From positions 1 to 59,486 of the IMG/VR virus record IMGVR_UViG_3300044765_000192: a DNA stretch of 59,486 nucleotides; one strand, written 5' to 3'. The first letter of the stretch is position 1, and each line of letters begins with the position of its first letter. Both the position numbers and the translations under genes were made by a program. The notes under the pieces are model-generated. The model was not told the origin of the DNA. It did not search any database and saw only the letters and a program-made list of their open reading frames with translations. Of the stretch, positions 1 through 8,157 are shown in pieces. This DNA is from a virus.

Positions 1-598
1 TGGTCAAGTGGCTATCATGCGGTCCACCCATTTGCAATCCAATGCCGTTATTATCATGAATTTTGACATGATTAATTCTGGCCTCCATCTGATCAGACAC
101 GCCAGATATCTGTGCGGTATAGTTCCAATCGCAGAGCATTCCGCCGCTATAGCCGTTCTGGATATCTACATATTCTAAGATAAAGTCACGTCCATAAAAG
201 CGGAGAGGGTACGATGGACCTGCGGTCTGACCTGATTTGTTGCCGTCCAGTGTTAAATACATAAAGCCAAAGCGTGAAACATCCGTGGACGACCCTGAAT
301 TCATACTTGCGCTCAGATTGATCGAAGATGTATATGCGCTAAAAAGGTCGGCATTAACTCCACTCTTGAGCTTAATAGTTGTTGCGCCTCGCCCAGCTCC
401 CATGATCAAAACATTGCTAAGGATAGTCTGGTTTCCGGTAATGTAGGTGCCAGGCGGAAGAAACAAAACACCTCCGGTACTGGAGAGCGATGCGAGCGCA
501 GCCGCAATGGCTGCCGTGTCATCAGTTGAGCCATCCCCTTTGGCTCCGTATTGCTTGACGTTAGTAAACACACTCGGAACGAGACTGATAAACGTCAT
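1..598 (-). CDS. Pectate-lyase-like beta-helix tail spike, N-terminal part (cut by window edge)
   Basis: ATG at 598 preceded by AAAGAGGT. The 199 residues visible begin with the pectate lyase 3 signature (YGAKGDGSTDDTAAI at about residues 17-31), followed by GGVLFLPPGTY and a run of short beta-helix-like rungs rich in Asn, Gly and Asp. In tailed phages such proteins are tail spikes that bind or cut surface polysaccharide. The gene follows the tape measure gene by 18 bp and is last in the left block. The frame is open at base 1 and matches the frame of the open fragment at 59134-59486 if the window ends are joined, so both may be one gene. Substrate cannot be told from sequence. Confidence 0.85.
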   Translation of the reverse strand, partial: MTFISLVPSVFTNVKQYGAKGDGSTDDTAAIAAALASLSSTGGVLFLPPGTYITGNQTILSNVLIMGAGRGATTIKLKSGVNADLFSAYTSSINLSASMNSGSSTDVSRFGFMYLTLDGNKSGQTAGPSYPLRFYGRDFILEYVDIQNGYSGGMLCDWNYTAQISGVSDQMEARINHVKIHDNNGIGLQMGGPHDSHLT

Positions 599-616
599 TT
601 TTACCTCTTTGATATA

Positions 617-3600
617 TCAATATGATCTAATGCCCATACCAACACGTATGTTTTGCGCAAGCGGCATCCCCAGCGTCTGAATAAGCGTCTGACTGTCGAG
701 ATACACTGTCAAATTAATGGAGTGTGCCATATTCCCGCCACCTGCACCGCCAAGCAAAATAGGCGTAACTGTCTCGCCAGTTCCCTGTGCAAGCATGCGC
801 GGTGTAGAGTAGCCTGAGATATCTTGCATCGGATAAACGGATGCCCCCGGCGGCAGATTCACAAAGGACGGCTGGTCAAAGAGCATGTATTGGCCATTGT
901 GCTCTACAACCTCGGCTCCTGCTTCACCCACGACCGCCGCGCCGCCTGAGTAATTCGAGACGCCCTCTGCAAACGCCGGAACACCTCCTCCGCCTCCAAG
1001 TACCCAGCTCGCCTCGGCAAAGAAGGTATGCTGTAGGTTTTGCCCCTCCCATTGTGCAATACCTTCAAAAAGATGCTCGGTATTTTTCTCTGCCCACGAT
1101 GCTACTGCTGTGGCCGCATGGACCAAATTACGCTCGGCCCATTCGGCTGCCGCCGTGACCGGATGAACAAGGTTTTGCTCGGCCCATTGCGCGACCGCCG
1201 TTGCCAAGTGGACAAGATTTTGCTCAGCCCATTGTGCTACAGCGGTCGCCATGTGGATCAGGTTCTCTTCGGCCCATTGCGCCGCCGCTACGGCATTGTG
1301 AATCAGGTTGTGTTCGGCCCATTCGGCTGCCGCAACAGCTGCATGGACAAGGTTGTGTTCGGCCCACTCTGCCGCTGCTACCGCCGCATGGACCAGATTG
1401 TGTTCGGCCCATTCGGCTGCCGCAACAGCTGCATGGACAAGGTTGTGTTCGGCCCACTCTGCCGCTGCTACCGCCGCATGGACCAGATTGTGTTCGGCCC
1501 ATTGCGCGGCTGCCGTGAATGATTTCGTTAGGTTCTCTGCCTGCCAGTCCACTTTGGCAGTAAATGTGTGGGATAGTTCGACTTGCTGAGTGCCCACACC
1601 GCTGTTTGTTAGTGAGCCACCAAAACCGGCAGTTGATAGATGACTAACATCGCGACTTGCAATAGCTTCTGTTTGCGCATTGCCACCAAAAAGACCACCT
1701 AACCAGTTGCCGATACCATTAAATGTTTGCCCAATCCCCCCACCTGTTATGTCCCAGAGGAACTTTCCAGCGCTGCCAAGGCCGCCCATAGCACCACCAA
1801 GGAGCTGGCTGGCCCATCCTTCCCCCGGTCCTGTCTGTCCATAGTCTGCCGCCGGTGCGAATGGGGTCAAATAACTGAGAGCATCTCTTATCCCGCCAAA
1901 GACGCTTCCAGCAGAGACAGGCTGACCCTGATTAAATAGGCCACCTAAAATATTCCCTGCAGTAAGATTCCAGAGTCCTTGGATAGGTCCACCTTGACCA
2001 AAAAGATCACCGCCAAGATTGGCAAAAAAGCCATTTGCACCAAACCAGTTTCCTTGCTGCATGGCTTGCTGCATGGCATTGCCATAGGTGTTATGTGTTA
2101 CGGCGTATTGTTCATTTTGCAAATCATTTGCTGCATTTGCCTGTAACAATTCTTGTTGGTAGTTATAAGGGTGTGCAGCTTCGTATCGCTGCATTTGTGT
2201 TTGCGCAAATTGTTGGGCATACGCCTGTTGCGCGTTTGACACTAAATTATTTTGATTGACTGCTTCGATTAGTGTTTTTGTTGCGCTTACTTGTGCGTTT
2301 GCCGCGTCAGATATGACCTGCGTTGGTATGGAAGAAAGGCCCTTTTGCACTTCAGCCTGTATTTCCATCTGTGGCGTTGCCTGCTGGCCGGTAATAACAG
2401 GTCCTACCCCCGTCCACTCTCCGATATTGTTGGCAATTCCTGCCATTCCAGCAAACATCATTTGCAGACCGATAGGAGCGCCGATGCCAGTTAAAGTGAG
2501 AAGACCCCCGAGACCGCCTAAAAGCAAATTGCTGCCAAACGAAAGCGCCCCTCCAAGCAGGCCGCCCGTGAAACTTTCTGGTCCTGTATTGCCGAGTGCA
2601 GCGTTAATGCCATCAATGGTCGCAGTAAACTGCTGTCCAAATGCCTCAGAGAATGCTCCACCGGCTTTTTGTGCGGTCACACCTAAACTGTCAACGGATT
2701 CGGTAAATGTGCCCATGCTGTGCGCAGCAGGTCCTTCAGCAATAGCGGCGCTATTATAGATGGCCGTTCCTAGCTGTGTTGCCATCTGTGCGCCCATTTG
2801 TAGGTACATCAGCGGTCGCATAAAGCTATCGAAGCCCATTACCAGATCGCTAAAGCCGCCAAATATCCCTTTGCTTTCAATTCCGGCACTATCTACCCCA
2901 CCAAAAATCTGAGTGCCCAAGCTATTGAAAAAGCCGCCAAAGAAGCCCTCGCCGTTCTTGCTTGCCTCTTCAGATGCGATACCTATTTCATCTATGGATT
3001 TGCTTGTATCTGCTATCGATGACCCTAAATCAGTGATAGTTTCACTTGTGCTTTTTGCTTCATCTCCCATGCCCACAAAAGAGTTGCCGATGTCTTGCGA
3101 CTGCTGACTCATCTGCTCATGGATGTCTGACCAACTTTTGCCGATGGATTCCGTGAAACTATTCATGTCCTGGCCGGTTTCCCGAAAATACTCCTGGAGC
3201 ATCAGCATCGGCTGAGGGGTTGTCGCCAAATCCTGAAATACCGCCATATTCTCGGCGATTTGATCAAAGGCAGGTCCAACTGCTTGTAGACTGCCCTCAA
3301 CCACATCAGGCAGCATCAACTGTTCCGGGACCTGGGCAAGTTGAGAGGTGGCATTCATCAATTCTTGCACATGCTCGATGTAGCCCGGTGGCAGCAACGG
3401 CTGTGCAAACATATCTTGCAGCGCCGCAAAATTATCGCCGACATTGCCAACTTGCTCAGAGAGTGACTGCGCATGTTCTGTGAGCAGGGCCATCGGCGCA
3501 GGCGCACTTTGCAACATCGGAACGACCGTGCCAAGAGGCTCTTGCAGCGCTTTGTATGCATCGGCGGTATCCTCAATGGCGGCACGATGCTCTACCAGCG

Positions 3601-3865
3601 CATCGTTAAGCTCAGTAATGACCGTCTCACCAGCAGTAAATGGCTCAGCCATCTCATTTACCGCGCCAGTAAACGGGGTGAGCGCTTTTTGCCCCTCAAT
3701 CAAGTTCCCTTGCAATTCGCCCAGCGCGTCATTAAGCTCGCCAACCCCTGAACCGGCACCTTGACCTAACCCTTGCAGGGATTCCAGGTCCTTCTTTGCT
3801 TGTTCTAATCCTGACCCATCGTATTCTACCGTTACTTTGGCTTTCACCTCTCCCGCATCTGCCAT
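617..3865 (-). CDS. Tape measure protein
   Basis: 1082 residues, preceded by a near-perfect Shine-Dalgarno (AAGGAGGTGA). The protein spans the tail lumen and sets tail length. Support: it sits directly after the frameshifted chaperone pair, it is the longest gene of the head-tail block, it has coiled-coil and Gly/Ala-rich membrane-like stretches, and its C-terminus has a GGAAVVGEAGAEVV...LPPGASVYP block typical of tape measures. About residues 790-970 form 12 tandem 15-residue units of the type W-A-E-x-N-L-x-H-x-A-x-A-x-A-x, with a 45-bp DNA period and nearly identical central copies. By the usual 0.15 nm per residue rule a tail near 160 nm would be expected (inference). Several antisense open frames over the repeat are shadows. 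Confidence 0.95.
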   Translation of the reverse strand: MADAGEVKAKVTVEYDGSGLEQAKKDLESLQGLGQGAGSGVGELNDALGELQGNLIEGQKALTPFTGAVNEMAEPFTAGETVITELNDALVEHRAAIEDTADAYKALQEPLGTVVPMLQSAPAPMALLTEHAQSLSEQVGNVGDNFAALQDMFAQPLLPPGYIEHVQELMNATSQLAQVPEQLMLPDVVEGSLQAVGPAFDQIAENMAVFQDLATTPQPMLMLQEYFRETGQDMNSFTESIGKSWSDIHEQMSQQSQDIGNSFVGMGDEAKSTSETITDLGSSIADTSKSIDEIGIASEEASKNGEGFFGGFFNSLGTQIFGGVDSAGIESKGIFGGFSDLVMGFDSFMRPLMYLQMGAQMATQLGTAIYNSAAIAEGPAAHSMGTFTESVDSLGVTAQKAGGAFSEAFGQQFTATIDGINAALGNTGPESFTGGLLGGALSFGSNLLLGGLGGLLTLTGIGAPIGLQMMFAGMAGIANNIGEWTGVGPVITGQQATPQMEIQAEVQKGLSSIPTQVISDAANAQVSATKTLIEAVNQNNLVSNAQQAYAQQFAQTQMQRYEAAHPYNYQQELLQANAANDLQNEQYAVTHNTYGNAMQQAMQQGNWFGANGFFANLGGDLFGQGGPIQGLWNLTAGNILGGLFNQGQPVSAGSVFGGIRDALSYLTPFAPAADYGQTGPGEGWASQLLGGAMGGLGSAGKFLWDITGGGIGQTFNGIGNWLGGLFGGNAQTEAIASRDVSHLSTAGFGGSLTNSGVGTQQVELSHTFTAKVDWQAENLTKSFTAAAQWAEHNLVHAAVAAAEWAEHNLVHAAVAAAEWAEHNLVHAAVAAAEWAEHNLVHAAVAAAEWAEHNLIHNAVAAAQWAEENLIHMATAVAQWAEQNLVHLATAVAQWAEQNLVHPVTAAAEWAERNLVHAATAVASWAEKNTEHLFEGIAQWEGQNLQHTFFAEASWVLGGGGGVPAFAEGVSNYSGGAAVVGEAGAEVVEHNGQYMLFDQPSFVNLPPGASVYPMQDISGYSTPRMLAQGTGETVTPILLGGAGGGNMAHSINLTVYLDSQTLIQTLGMPLAQNIRVGMGIRSY
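1090..1560 (-). repeat. Tandem 45-bp coding repeats in the tape measure gene
   Basis: About 12 in-phase 45-bp units encode WAExNLxHxAxAxAx. The central four are almost identical, partly as perfect 90-bp blocks, while outer units have diverged. This suggests recent expansion by unequal recombination or slippage. The regular Trp/His spacing suggests a helical repeat. It is not a CRISPR: there are no variable spacers and the reading frame is kept. Confidence 0.9.
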
Positions 3866-3890
3866 TTTTCTTTCTCACCTCCTTTCTGTA

Positions 3891-3902
3891 CCCTTGCAAG
3901 GG
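3891..3902. repeat. Dispersed palindrome CCCTTGCAAGGG (representative copy)
   Basis: Exact 12-mer palindrome. Exact copies that I located start at 3891, 6474, 8046, 9552, 27063, 28776, 28835, 29869, 31039, 39670, 40520, 44230, 52892 and 58404. One-base variants lie near 11048, 14851, 16919, 17036, 18993, 22257, 31370, 31749, 32315, 35512, 37970, 41127, 43514, 44372, 48000, 49186, 55043 and 59143. Chance expectation for an exact 12-mer in this length is below 0.01. It occurs between genes (just after stops or just before starts) and inside genes, most often read CCC TTG CAA GGG = PLQG. Confidence 0.95.
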
Positions 3903-3907
3903 TAGTA

Positions 3908-4207
3908 TTATGGGCGTCTTCCTGGTGCTCCGGTAAATCCCTGAAAATGCTCTAGAAAACTTGGATCAGTCGTGTCAATGACCTCTCCATCATCGTCTAC
4001 TTGCTGCTTTGACTGTGCTTTATCGCCATTAAACGCCTTGACGATGGCGTAAATGAGCCGATTTGTTTGGACCTCATCATCCATGTGCAGATACTCAAAC
4101 CAGCCGGTCAGTTCGCGATTACTCTGATCTCTCAACAAATCGCTCACATGCCGGTATCCGAGCCGCTCAGCGAGCCGATACGCATCATAGAGCGCGGGAT
4201 TCTCTAG
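3908..4207 (-). CDS. Tail assembly chaperone, -1 frameshift extension (GT-like)
   Basis: There is no good independent start. The frame is open from the slippery site at 4213-4207 and continues ENPALYDAYRLAERLGYRH then VSDLLRDQ to the stop, about 99 residues. Fusion to the upstream chaperone gives a product of roughly 247 residues, as in the lambda G/GT arrangement, where the longer form recruits the tape measure protein and both are absent from the mature tail. Position between tail tube and tape measure genes is the canonical one. A GTG at 4147 is an internal codon, not a start. Confidence 0.88.
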   Translation of the reverse strand, partial: LENPALYDAYRLAERLGYRHVSDLLRDQSNRELTGWFEYLHMDDEVQTNRLIYAIVKAFNGDKAQSKQQVDDDGEVIDTTDPSFLEHFQGFTGAPGRRP

Positions 4208-4650
4208 TTTTTTCTTGCTCGCTCCGCATCCGTGCTAAGCATGCTAGAGAGCTGCAAGATGGTCACGAATAGTTTCTCCGCAGGCGCGCCATTACGCGGA
4301 TCACTCATGATTTTGGCTTTATGGCTCTCGCGAAAGACCTTGTGACCCGTCTTCGGATTGAAACAGCCTGCCATGAGTACCAGATAAAAGGCCCGGCGGT
4401 AATCGGTCGTTTTCGACTCTTTGTCATAAGCTTCTGCCTGGATACGAAGGCGATCTTCAGCAGGAAGCGCCCGGCAGAGTACCTTGACTTTCCACTCCGG
4501 CAGATCTACCAGCTTTTCAGCAGGTTCCTGGTTGAAAATGTGATTGATAAATGCCAGGTCGTCATCGAACTCTGGCCACTCTTCATGGCCATTAGCTGAT
4601 GGCACTTCTTCTTTTGTCGTATCCAGTTCTATGGTTGTTGTTTTTGTCAT
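4204..4650 (-). CDS. Tail assembly chaperone (G-like)
   Basis: 148 residues, acidic N-terminus, no membrane segment. It lies between the tail tube proteins and the tape measure, where long-tailed phages encode the chaperone that coats the tape measure before tube polymerisation. Its last codons contain the heptamer A AAA AAC directly before the TAG stop (AGA AAA AAC TAG), and the -1 frame continues into the next open frame. The assignment rests on position and frameshift architecture rather than on a sequence motif. Confidence 0.85.
   Translation of the reverse strand: MTKTTTIELDTTKEEVPSANGHEEWPEFDDDLAFINHIFNQEPAEKLVDLPEWKVKVLCRALPAEDRLRIQAEAYDKESKTTDYRRAFYLVLMAGCFNPKTGHKVFRESHKAKIMSDPRNGAPAEKLFVTILQLSSMLSTDAERARKN
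4207..4213 (-). promoter_or_regulatory. Programmed -1 ribosomal frameshift site A AAA AAC
   Basis: Slippery heptamer of the X-XXY-YYZ class, one codon before the in-frame TAG at 4206-4204. After slippage the ribosome reads CTA GAG AAT into the downstream frame without interruption. It lies in the tail chaperone gene, the place where such shifts are conserved across siphoviruses and myoviruses. Confidence 0.88.
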
Positions 4651-4662
4651 GTATTTGCCTTT

Positions 4663-5361
4663 TTACATCTGAGTAACTGTTGTTGGGCTGAACGTATTTG
4701 ATGTCACCAGGTATACCGGCCCGGTTGACTGTATTTTGACCGTCTGTTTGTCTACGTCGTTAGCAGCTACCGTCTCGTCAATGCCAGTCGGCAAGCCGTA
4801 AAACTGCCAACGTTGCCCGCCTGCTTCGTTAAACCAGAGCTGGCACAAGATGATGCCATTGGAGATGTTCGTTGAACCGGTGCCGGTGACCATCTCCTGC
4901 AGAACACGAGCATCGTAGCGGAAGCAATCCACAGAGAAGGTCATGTTCTTGATGGTTCCAAGGTATTGCGCCCAGCCACCCGACGCCTGGAATGGCGTCA
5001 CGTCCTTTGTCTGGCCTTTGAACTGCATTTTCCATGCGTGTGCGCCATCCAGCGCGGAGAGTGTAAAGTAATTCCCGGCATTGATGCGGACATAGTTGTT
5101 TGTTCCCACCACGCGAGCAGTGTTAAACACAATCTCGCCAACCGGCCAGTAAAAAACGTAGTCAGTCACGGTTGCCCAGCCTGTGCTGCCGTTGGGGGAA
5201 CACTGCACGGTGATACCCTGCACCTGGTCCCACGCCTGATGAACGGAGGCAAAGTAATGGGTATGGTCCCCCGAATCAGTGCAGGACTCTGGCGATGAAA
5301 GGGCTGTCGATGGGGATGTGGACAGCCACACATCCCCGCTTATTCCGGCAATAGCGCTCAT
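4663..5361 (-). CDS. Tail tube-like protein (larger paralog)
   Basis: 232 residues. The central part carries a KGQTKDVTPF...GGWAQYLGTIK block that matches the neighbour upstream in transcription (KGATKDVTPFGATGNWVLNLATLK), so the two are paralogs with a shared tube fold and this one has extra sequence. It lies immediately before the chaperone gene, the usual place of the major tail protein. Which of the two is the major tube subunit cannot be decided; the longer one could be a decorated or terminator-type variant. Confidence 0.75.
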   Translation of the reverse strand: MSAIAGISGDVWLSTSPSTALSSPESCTDSGDHTHYFASVHQAWDQVQGITVQCSPNGSTGWATVTDYVFYWPVGEIVFNTARVVGTNNYVRINAGNYFTLSALDGAHAWKMQFKGQTKDVTPFQASGGWAQYLGTIKNMTFSVDCFRYDARVLQEMVTGTGSTNISNGIILCQLWFNEAGGQRWQFYGLPTGIDETVAANDVDKQTVKIQSTGPVYLVTSNTFSPTTVTQM

Positions 5362-5379
5362 AATACTACCTCATGTCCA

Positions 5380-5763
5380 CTAGGAGTACGTAAGCGCTCC
5401 GGTGCCCGTAAAGCTGAAGTCCACCGTTTCAGCGTTCTGTACGTCAATATTGGGATCAATTCCGGTCAATATTGCCGAGCCAGAGAAGTTATGTGTACTG
5501 CTACCGACATTGAGCGTCAGAGTCACGGTTGAGTTGAGCAAGGCGAACAAGTTGGTTTGCGCCGTGTCACTGGTATCCAGGAATGCAGTGATTTTGCCTG
5601 ACCAGGATTTTAGTGTGGCAAGGTTAAGTACCCAGTTGCCTGTTGCGCCAAAAGGGGTTACATCTTTCGTGGCGCCTTTAAGTGAAAGAGTCCACTTAGA
5701 TGCGTTGGTGAAGGCAGTTGAGGATTCACTGACGCTTGCACCAATTCCAGCTAATGCAGCCAT
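5380..5763 (-). CDS. Major tail tube protein (small paralog)
   Basis: 127 residues, beta-rich, N-terminal MAALAGIGASVSESSTAF, with the KDVTPF motif shared with the following gene and the closing pattern DVQNAETVDFSFTGTGALTY typical of small siphovirus tube proteins that bind the next ring. Preceded by GGAGGAATATCAA. It is followed after 18 bp by the longer paralog, indicating duplication within the tail module. Confidence 0.75.
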   Translation of the reverse strand: MAALAGIGASVSESSTAFTNASKWTLSLKGATKDVTPFGATGNWVLNLATLKSWSGKITAFLDTSDTAQTNLFALLNSTVTLTLNVGSSTHNFSGSAILTGIDPNIDVQNAETVDFSFTGTGALTYS

Positions 5764-5840
5764 TTGATATTCCTCCTATCATCCCCTCCAGAACATCTGA
5801 CTGTGCCAGGTGCTCAGGACGAGATACAAGATGAACAATG

Positions 5841-6239
5841 CTAATCTAAAAATTTTGAAAGATAATTAGTAATATTTCCTTCAATAAAGTCAACGGCCTT
5901 TTGGGTCATAAATTTGCCAGCCACATGCGAACGGCGTTTAGCTGGCCTGTATCCATGCCTGGTATGCCAACCCCTTGGGGTCATGTGCCCCTCGTCAACA
6001 AATGGGTAATACCTCACCCCGTCATTGAGTGTGAATTGTAGACCAGAAGCAGGGGCCGATTCACCGCCTGCCAGCCGTCCGGTGCGCTTTGGCGTGACTT
6101 CTTTCCAGAAGCTAAGCGTGTCTTTGGCTAGCTCACCTACCTGCTCTTCCAGCTTTGAGGGCGCTTTGGCTGCGATAGCATCCAGGTTGCCGATGACGGT
6201 AGAAAGGCCATTCCATTCGATCGTTACTTTTACGCCCAT
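5841..6239 (-). CDS. HK97 gp10-like tail completion (neck) protein
   Basis: 132 residues from ATG 6239. GGAG lies just upstream and the ATG follows the previous stop by one base; an upstream in-frame start at 6284 would overlap that gene and looks artificial. Motifs: EWNGLSTVIGNLDAIAAKAPSKLEEQVGELAKDT followed by VTPKRTGRLAGG and DEGHMTPRGW, the helix plus P-x-R-T-G-x-L pattern of the gp10/neck family. Role: joins head connector and tail. It lies between the connector genes and the tail tube genes, as in HK97-type gene order. Confidence 0.8.
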   Translation of the reverse strand: MGVKVTIEWNGLSTVIGNLDAIAAKAPSKLEEQVGELAKDTLSFWKEVTPKRTGRLAGGESAPASGLQFTLNDGVRYYPFVDEGHMTPRGWHTRHGYRPAKRRSHVAGKFMTQKAVDFIEGNITNYLSKFLD

Positions 6240-6240
6240 A

Positions 6241-6453
6241 TCAGCTCTCCACTGTCTCGCTAATGAGTGCCTTAAGCTGCTCATCAGGCATGGAAAGCGC
6301 GTAGTCTACGCCGCAAATGAGCTTACCCTGTACATAGAGCATTTCAACGTTTTCCTCGCCTGGCAGCACTTCAAAGCCGACAATGTCAATGCGCGCCAGC
6401 TTTTCGGTAAGCACAGCAGCCTTCGATTGCTCCTGGTCTTGCTCTGGCGTCAT
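6241..6453 (-). CDS. Small acidic protein, unknown function
   Basis: 70 residues from ATG 6453, with GGAGG 8 bases upstream. Composition is acidic (MTPEQDQEQSKAAVLTEKLA...), with ...LPGEENVEMLYVQGKLICGVDYALSMPDEQLKALI and no membrane segment. It lies between the tail terminator-like gene and the gp10-like gene and is translationally coupled to the latter. A head-tail joining accessory is possible, but no family is recognised. Confidence 0.6.
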   Translation of the reverse strand: MTPEQDQEQSKAAVLTEKLARIDIVGFEVLPGEENVEMLYVQGKLICGVDYALSMPDEQLKALISETVES

Positions 6454-6490
6454 GATTGAACCTCCGAATCTACCCCTTGCAAGGGGGATG

Positions 6491-6931
6491 CTAACTGCTC
6501 TTGCACATAATACGGTAAATGCCGCCCATATTTGTCCATACCTCGCCGTCAATGATCACATCGGATTCAATCGGCGAGATACGGTAGCTGGCAATGATCA
6601 TGCCGCCGGTCACCGCTGTTTGCTGGTCGATCGTGAGCAGGGTATCAATCCGTGCTGCTGCGTTGGCAATCTGCTGTCCGGTCGCAGCCAGCCCTGCCGT
6701 GAAAACGTGAAATTGCAAGTCAGAGAAAGCGCGCCCACCGCCAAATACCTGCTCATCCCTGCTACTACCTGGGTCAAACATGACTACCACGTACGGTAGT
6801 GCTGTTCCCGGCGGGGCTTCAGCTCGCCACACGCCGCCAGGTGCGTACGCCGTAGGCCCGGTAAGGATGACATCGTTTTGTAGTGTTGGCACAATCCAAC
6901 TAAGTGCGAGCGCAACTTCGTGTGTACTCAT
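6491..6931 (-). CDS. Tail terminator-like protein (DUF3168-type)
   Basis: 146 residues. The pattern LPYVVVMFDPGSSRDEQVFGGG...DLQFHVFTAG...QQIANAAARIDTLL...GGMIIASYRISP resembles tail terminator or completion proteins that close the tube at the neck. The place in the operon (after the head closure gene, before gp10-like and tube genes) agrees. An exact CCCTTGCAAGGG copy lies between this gene and the next. Confidence 0.65.
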   Translation of the reverse strand: MSTHEVALALSWIVPTLQNDVILTGPTAYAPGGVWRAEAPPGTALPYVVVMFDPGSSRDEQVFGGGRAFSDLQFHVFTAGLAATGQQIANAAARIDTLLTIDQQTAVTGGMIIASYRISPIESDVIIDGEVWTNMGGIYRIMCKSS

Positions 6932-6985
6932 TTCACCCCCATTTGTAAGTAAGGTGAAATGTCCATAAAGCTAGACAGGAAGCGG

Positions 6986-7360
6986 TCATGGCTTTAACTC
7001 CGACGCAATAACACTCAATAGCGCTGCGTAGCTACGTGGTTCGAGAATTACTTGAACCACGAGCGTCTGTTGAGTAAACTGTCCAGTGATCAATAAGTGA
7101 TCTTCTGGTTGAATATCTGTTCCTACCGGAAGCCTCACATGCCACGCGGCCAGGTCCTCTATCCGATAATTGTAGTTGGCCAGCATATTTGCCGTTGGCT
7201 CAGTTAAACCCACATTGCAGGTTGCAATCGTGTTCCAGACCTCCGTAGCCTGCCCCAGGTTGTCTTTTGTGATCGTCTTGCGCTGGATGGTGCAGGGCAG
7301 ATCCAGCGCAGCATTGGCGGCGTCCATGCGTATTTTGGCAAGTTCGCTAGCTGGGATCAT
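6986..7360 (-). CDS. Head closure protein (gp16/joining-like)
   Basis: 124 residues. It begins MIPASELAKIRMDAANAALDLPCTIQR and has a beta-barrel-like pattern (DLAAWHVRLPVGTDIQPEDHLLITGQFTQQTLVVQVIL), typical of head-closure (SPP1 gp16/HK97 gp7-type) proteins that extend the connector. The gene follows the gp15/gp6-like connector gene by 4 bp. Assigned by fold-like pattern and synteny. Confidence 0.68.
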   Translation of the reverse strand: MIPASELAKIRMDAANAALDLPCTIQRKTITKDNLGQATEVWNTIATCNVGLTEPTANMLANYNYRIEDLAAWHVRLPVGTDIQPEDHLLITGQFTQQTLVVQVILEPRSYAALLSVIASELKP

Positions 7361-7364
7361 TAAC

Positions 7365-8030
7365 TTATGCTCCTTTGATCAGATCGTCTGAGTCAAGCAG
7401 CCTCATACGCCGAGTCCCGATCGGAGCCAGCACATCATGCCTTGACTGCTTTGCGATCTTTGGTTTCGCCAGCCTGCGGTAGTGTTGCGCCATCGTGAGT
7501 TTTGCTTGCATGAGTTGCGAGCGGCGCAGTGTTTGGCCGTCTACCGTCACGTCATAGGACCCGGCAAGGGTTGCAGCCCAAAATTCCAGCAGGTCCGCAG
7601 CTGCACAATTGCAGTCATAGACTTTACCCGTGATGAATACAGGTGGCAACTGACCAGGAACCGTCCCAGAAGTAAACACGCTGGTTTCAAACTGAAAATG
7701 CCCAGTGATATAGTCCGATGCCACAGGTGTCAACACAATCCAGGGTAGCCCTGTAGAGCCTTGTCCTTGCAACACCGCGTCTGCCTCCCACCATTGGTAT
7801 TTGCTGTAATAATCTGCAAAAATGGTGGAGGCGCTATTGCTGGTACTACCTAGATTCACAATACTTGGCGCAATGACCAAGCCTTCATAGCGTATATCGT
7901 CCCTGGACGCATCTAAGCGGTCCTGCACCTGCGAATCGCTAAACTGCTGGCTTGCGCCTGCGGGATCGGCGATCATGGTTCTCACTAGCGTGATCAGGTC
8001 GCTCATGGTGCTTCTGACTGGGTTCGGCAT
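7365..8030 (-). CDS. Head-tail connector protein
   Basis: 221 residues from ATG 8030, chosen because GAGGAA sits 7 bases upstream; ATG 8006 is the alternative. The N-terminal helix SDLITLVRTMIADPAGASQQFSDSQVQDRLDASRDDIRY matches connector proteins that dock under the portal. The gene starts inside the preceding small gene, an overlap of about 90 bp. Confidence 0.68.
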   Translation of the reverse strand: MPNPVRSTMSDLITLVRTMIADPAGASQQFSDSQVQDRLDASRDDIRYEGLVIAPSIVNLGSTSNSASTIFADYYSKYQWWEADAVLQGQGSTGLPWIVLTPVASDYITGHFQFETSVFTSGTVPGQLPPVFITGKVYDCNCAAADLLEFWAATLAGSYDVTVDGQTLRRSQLMQAKLTMAQHYRRLAKPKIAKQSRHDVLAPIGTRRMRLLDSDDLIKGA

Positions 8031-8157
8031 CGGTTTCCTCAACTACCCTTGCAAGGGTGGGATCAGGTATTTCTACACCGCCCTCGGCAAGCAAACGTTT
8101 GATATGGTCCGGGTTATTCACGATGGTCGGGACCCCATTGGGGCACAAGATCCACAT
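7939..8157 (-). CDS. Small head-region protein, unknown function
   Basis: 72 residues, beginning MWILCPNGVPTIVNNPDHIKRLL. Its ATG shares a base with the stop of the preceding decoration-like gene (TGATG), which argues for coupled translation. The last 30 residues are very basic (HHERPDHASENHDRRSRRRK) and overlap the connector gene in another frame, so the natural stop could be earlier if a base is wrong. No family recognised. Confidence 0.5.
   Translation of the reverse strand: MWILCPNGVPTIVNNPDHIKRLLAEGGVEIPDPTLARVVEETDAEPSQKHHERPDHASENHDRRSRRRKPAV

Noticed and set aside
1040-1589. CRISPR-like repetitive tract and several repetitive plus-strand frames
   Set aside because: Repeats are contiguous 45-bp coding units in phase with the tape measure frame, with no spacers; antisense frames only mirror them.
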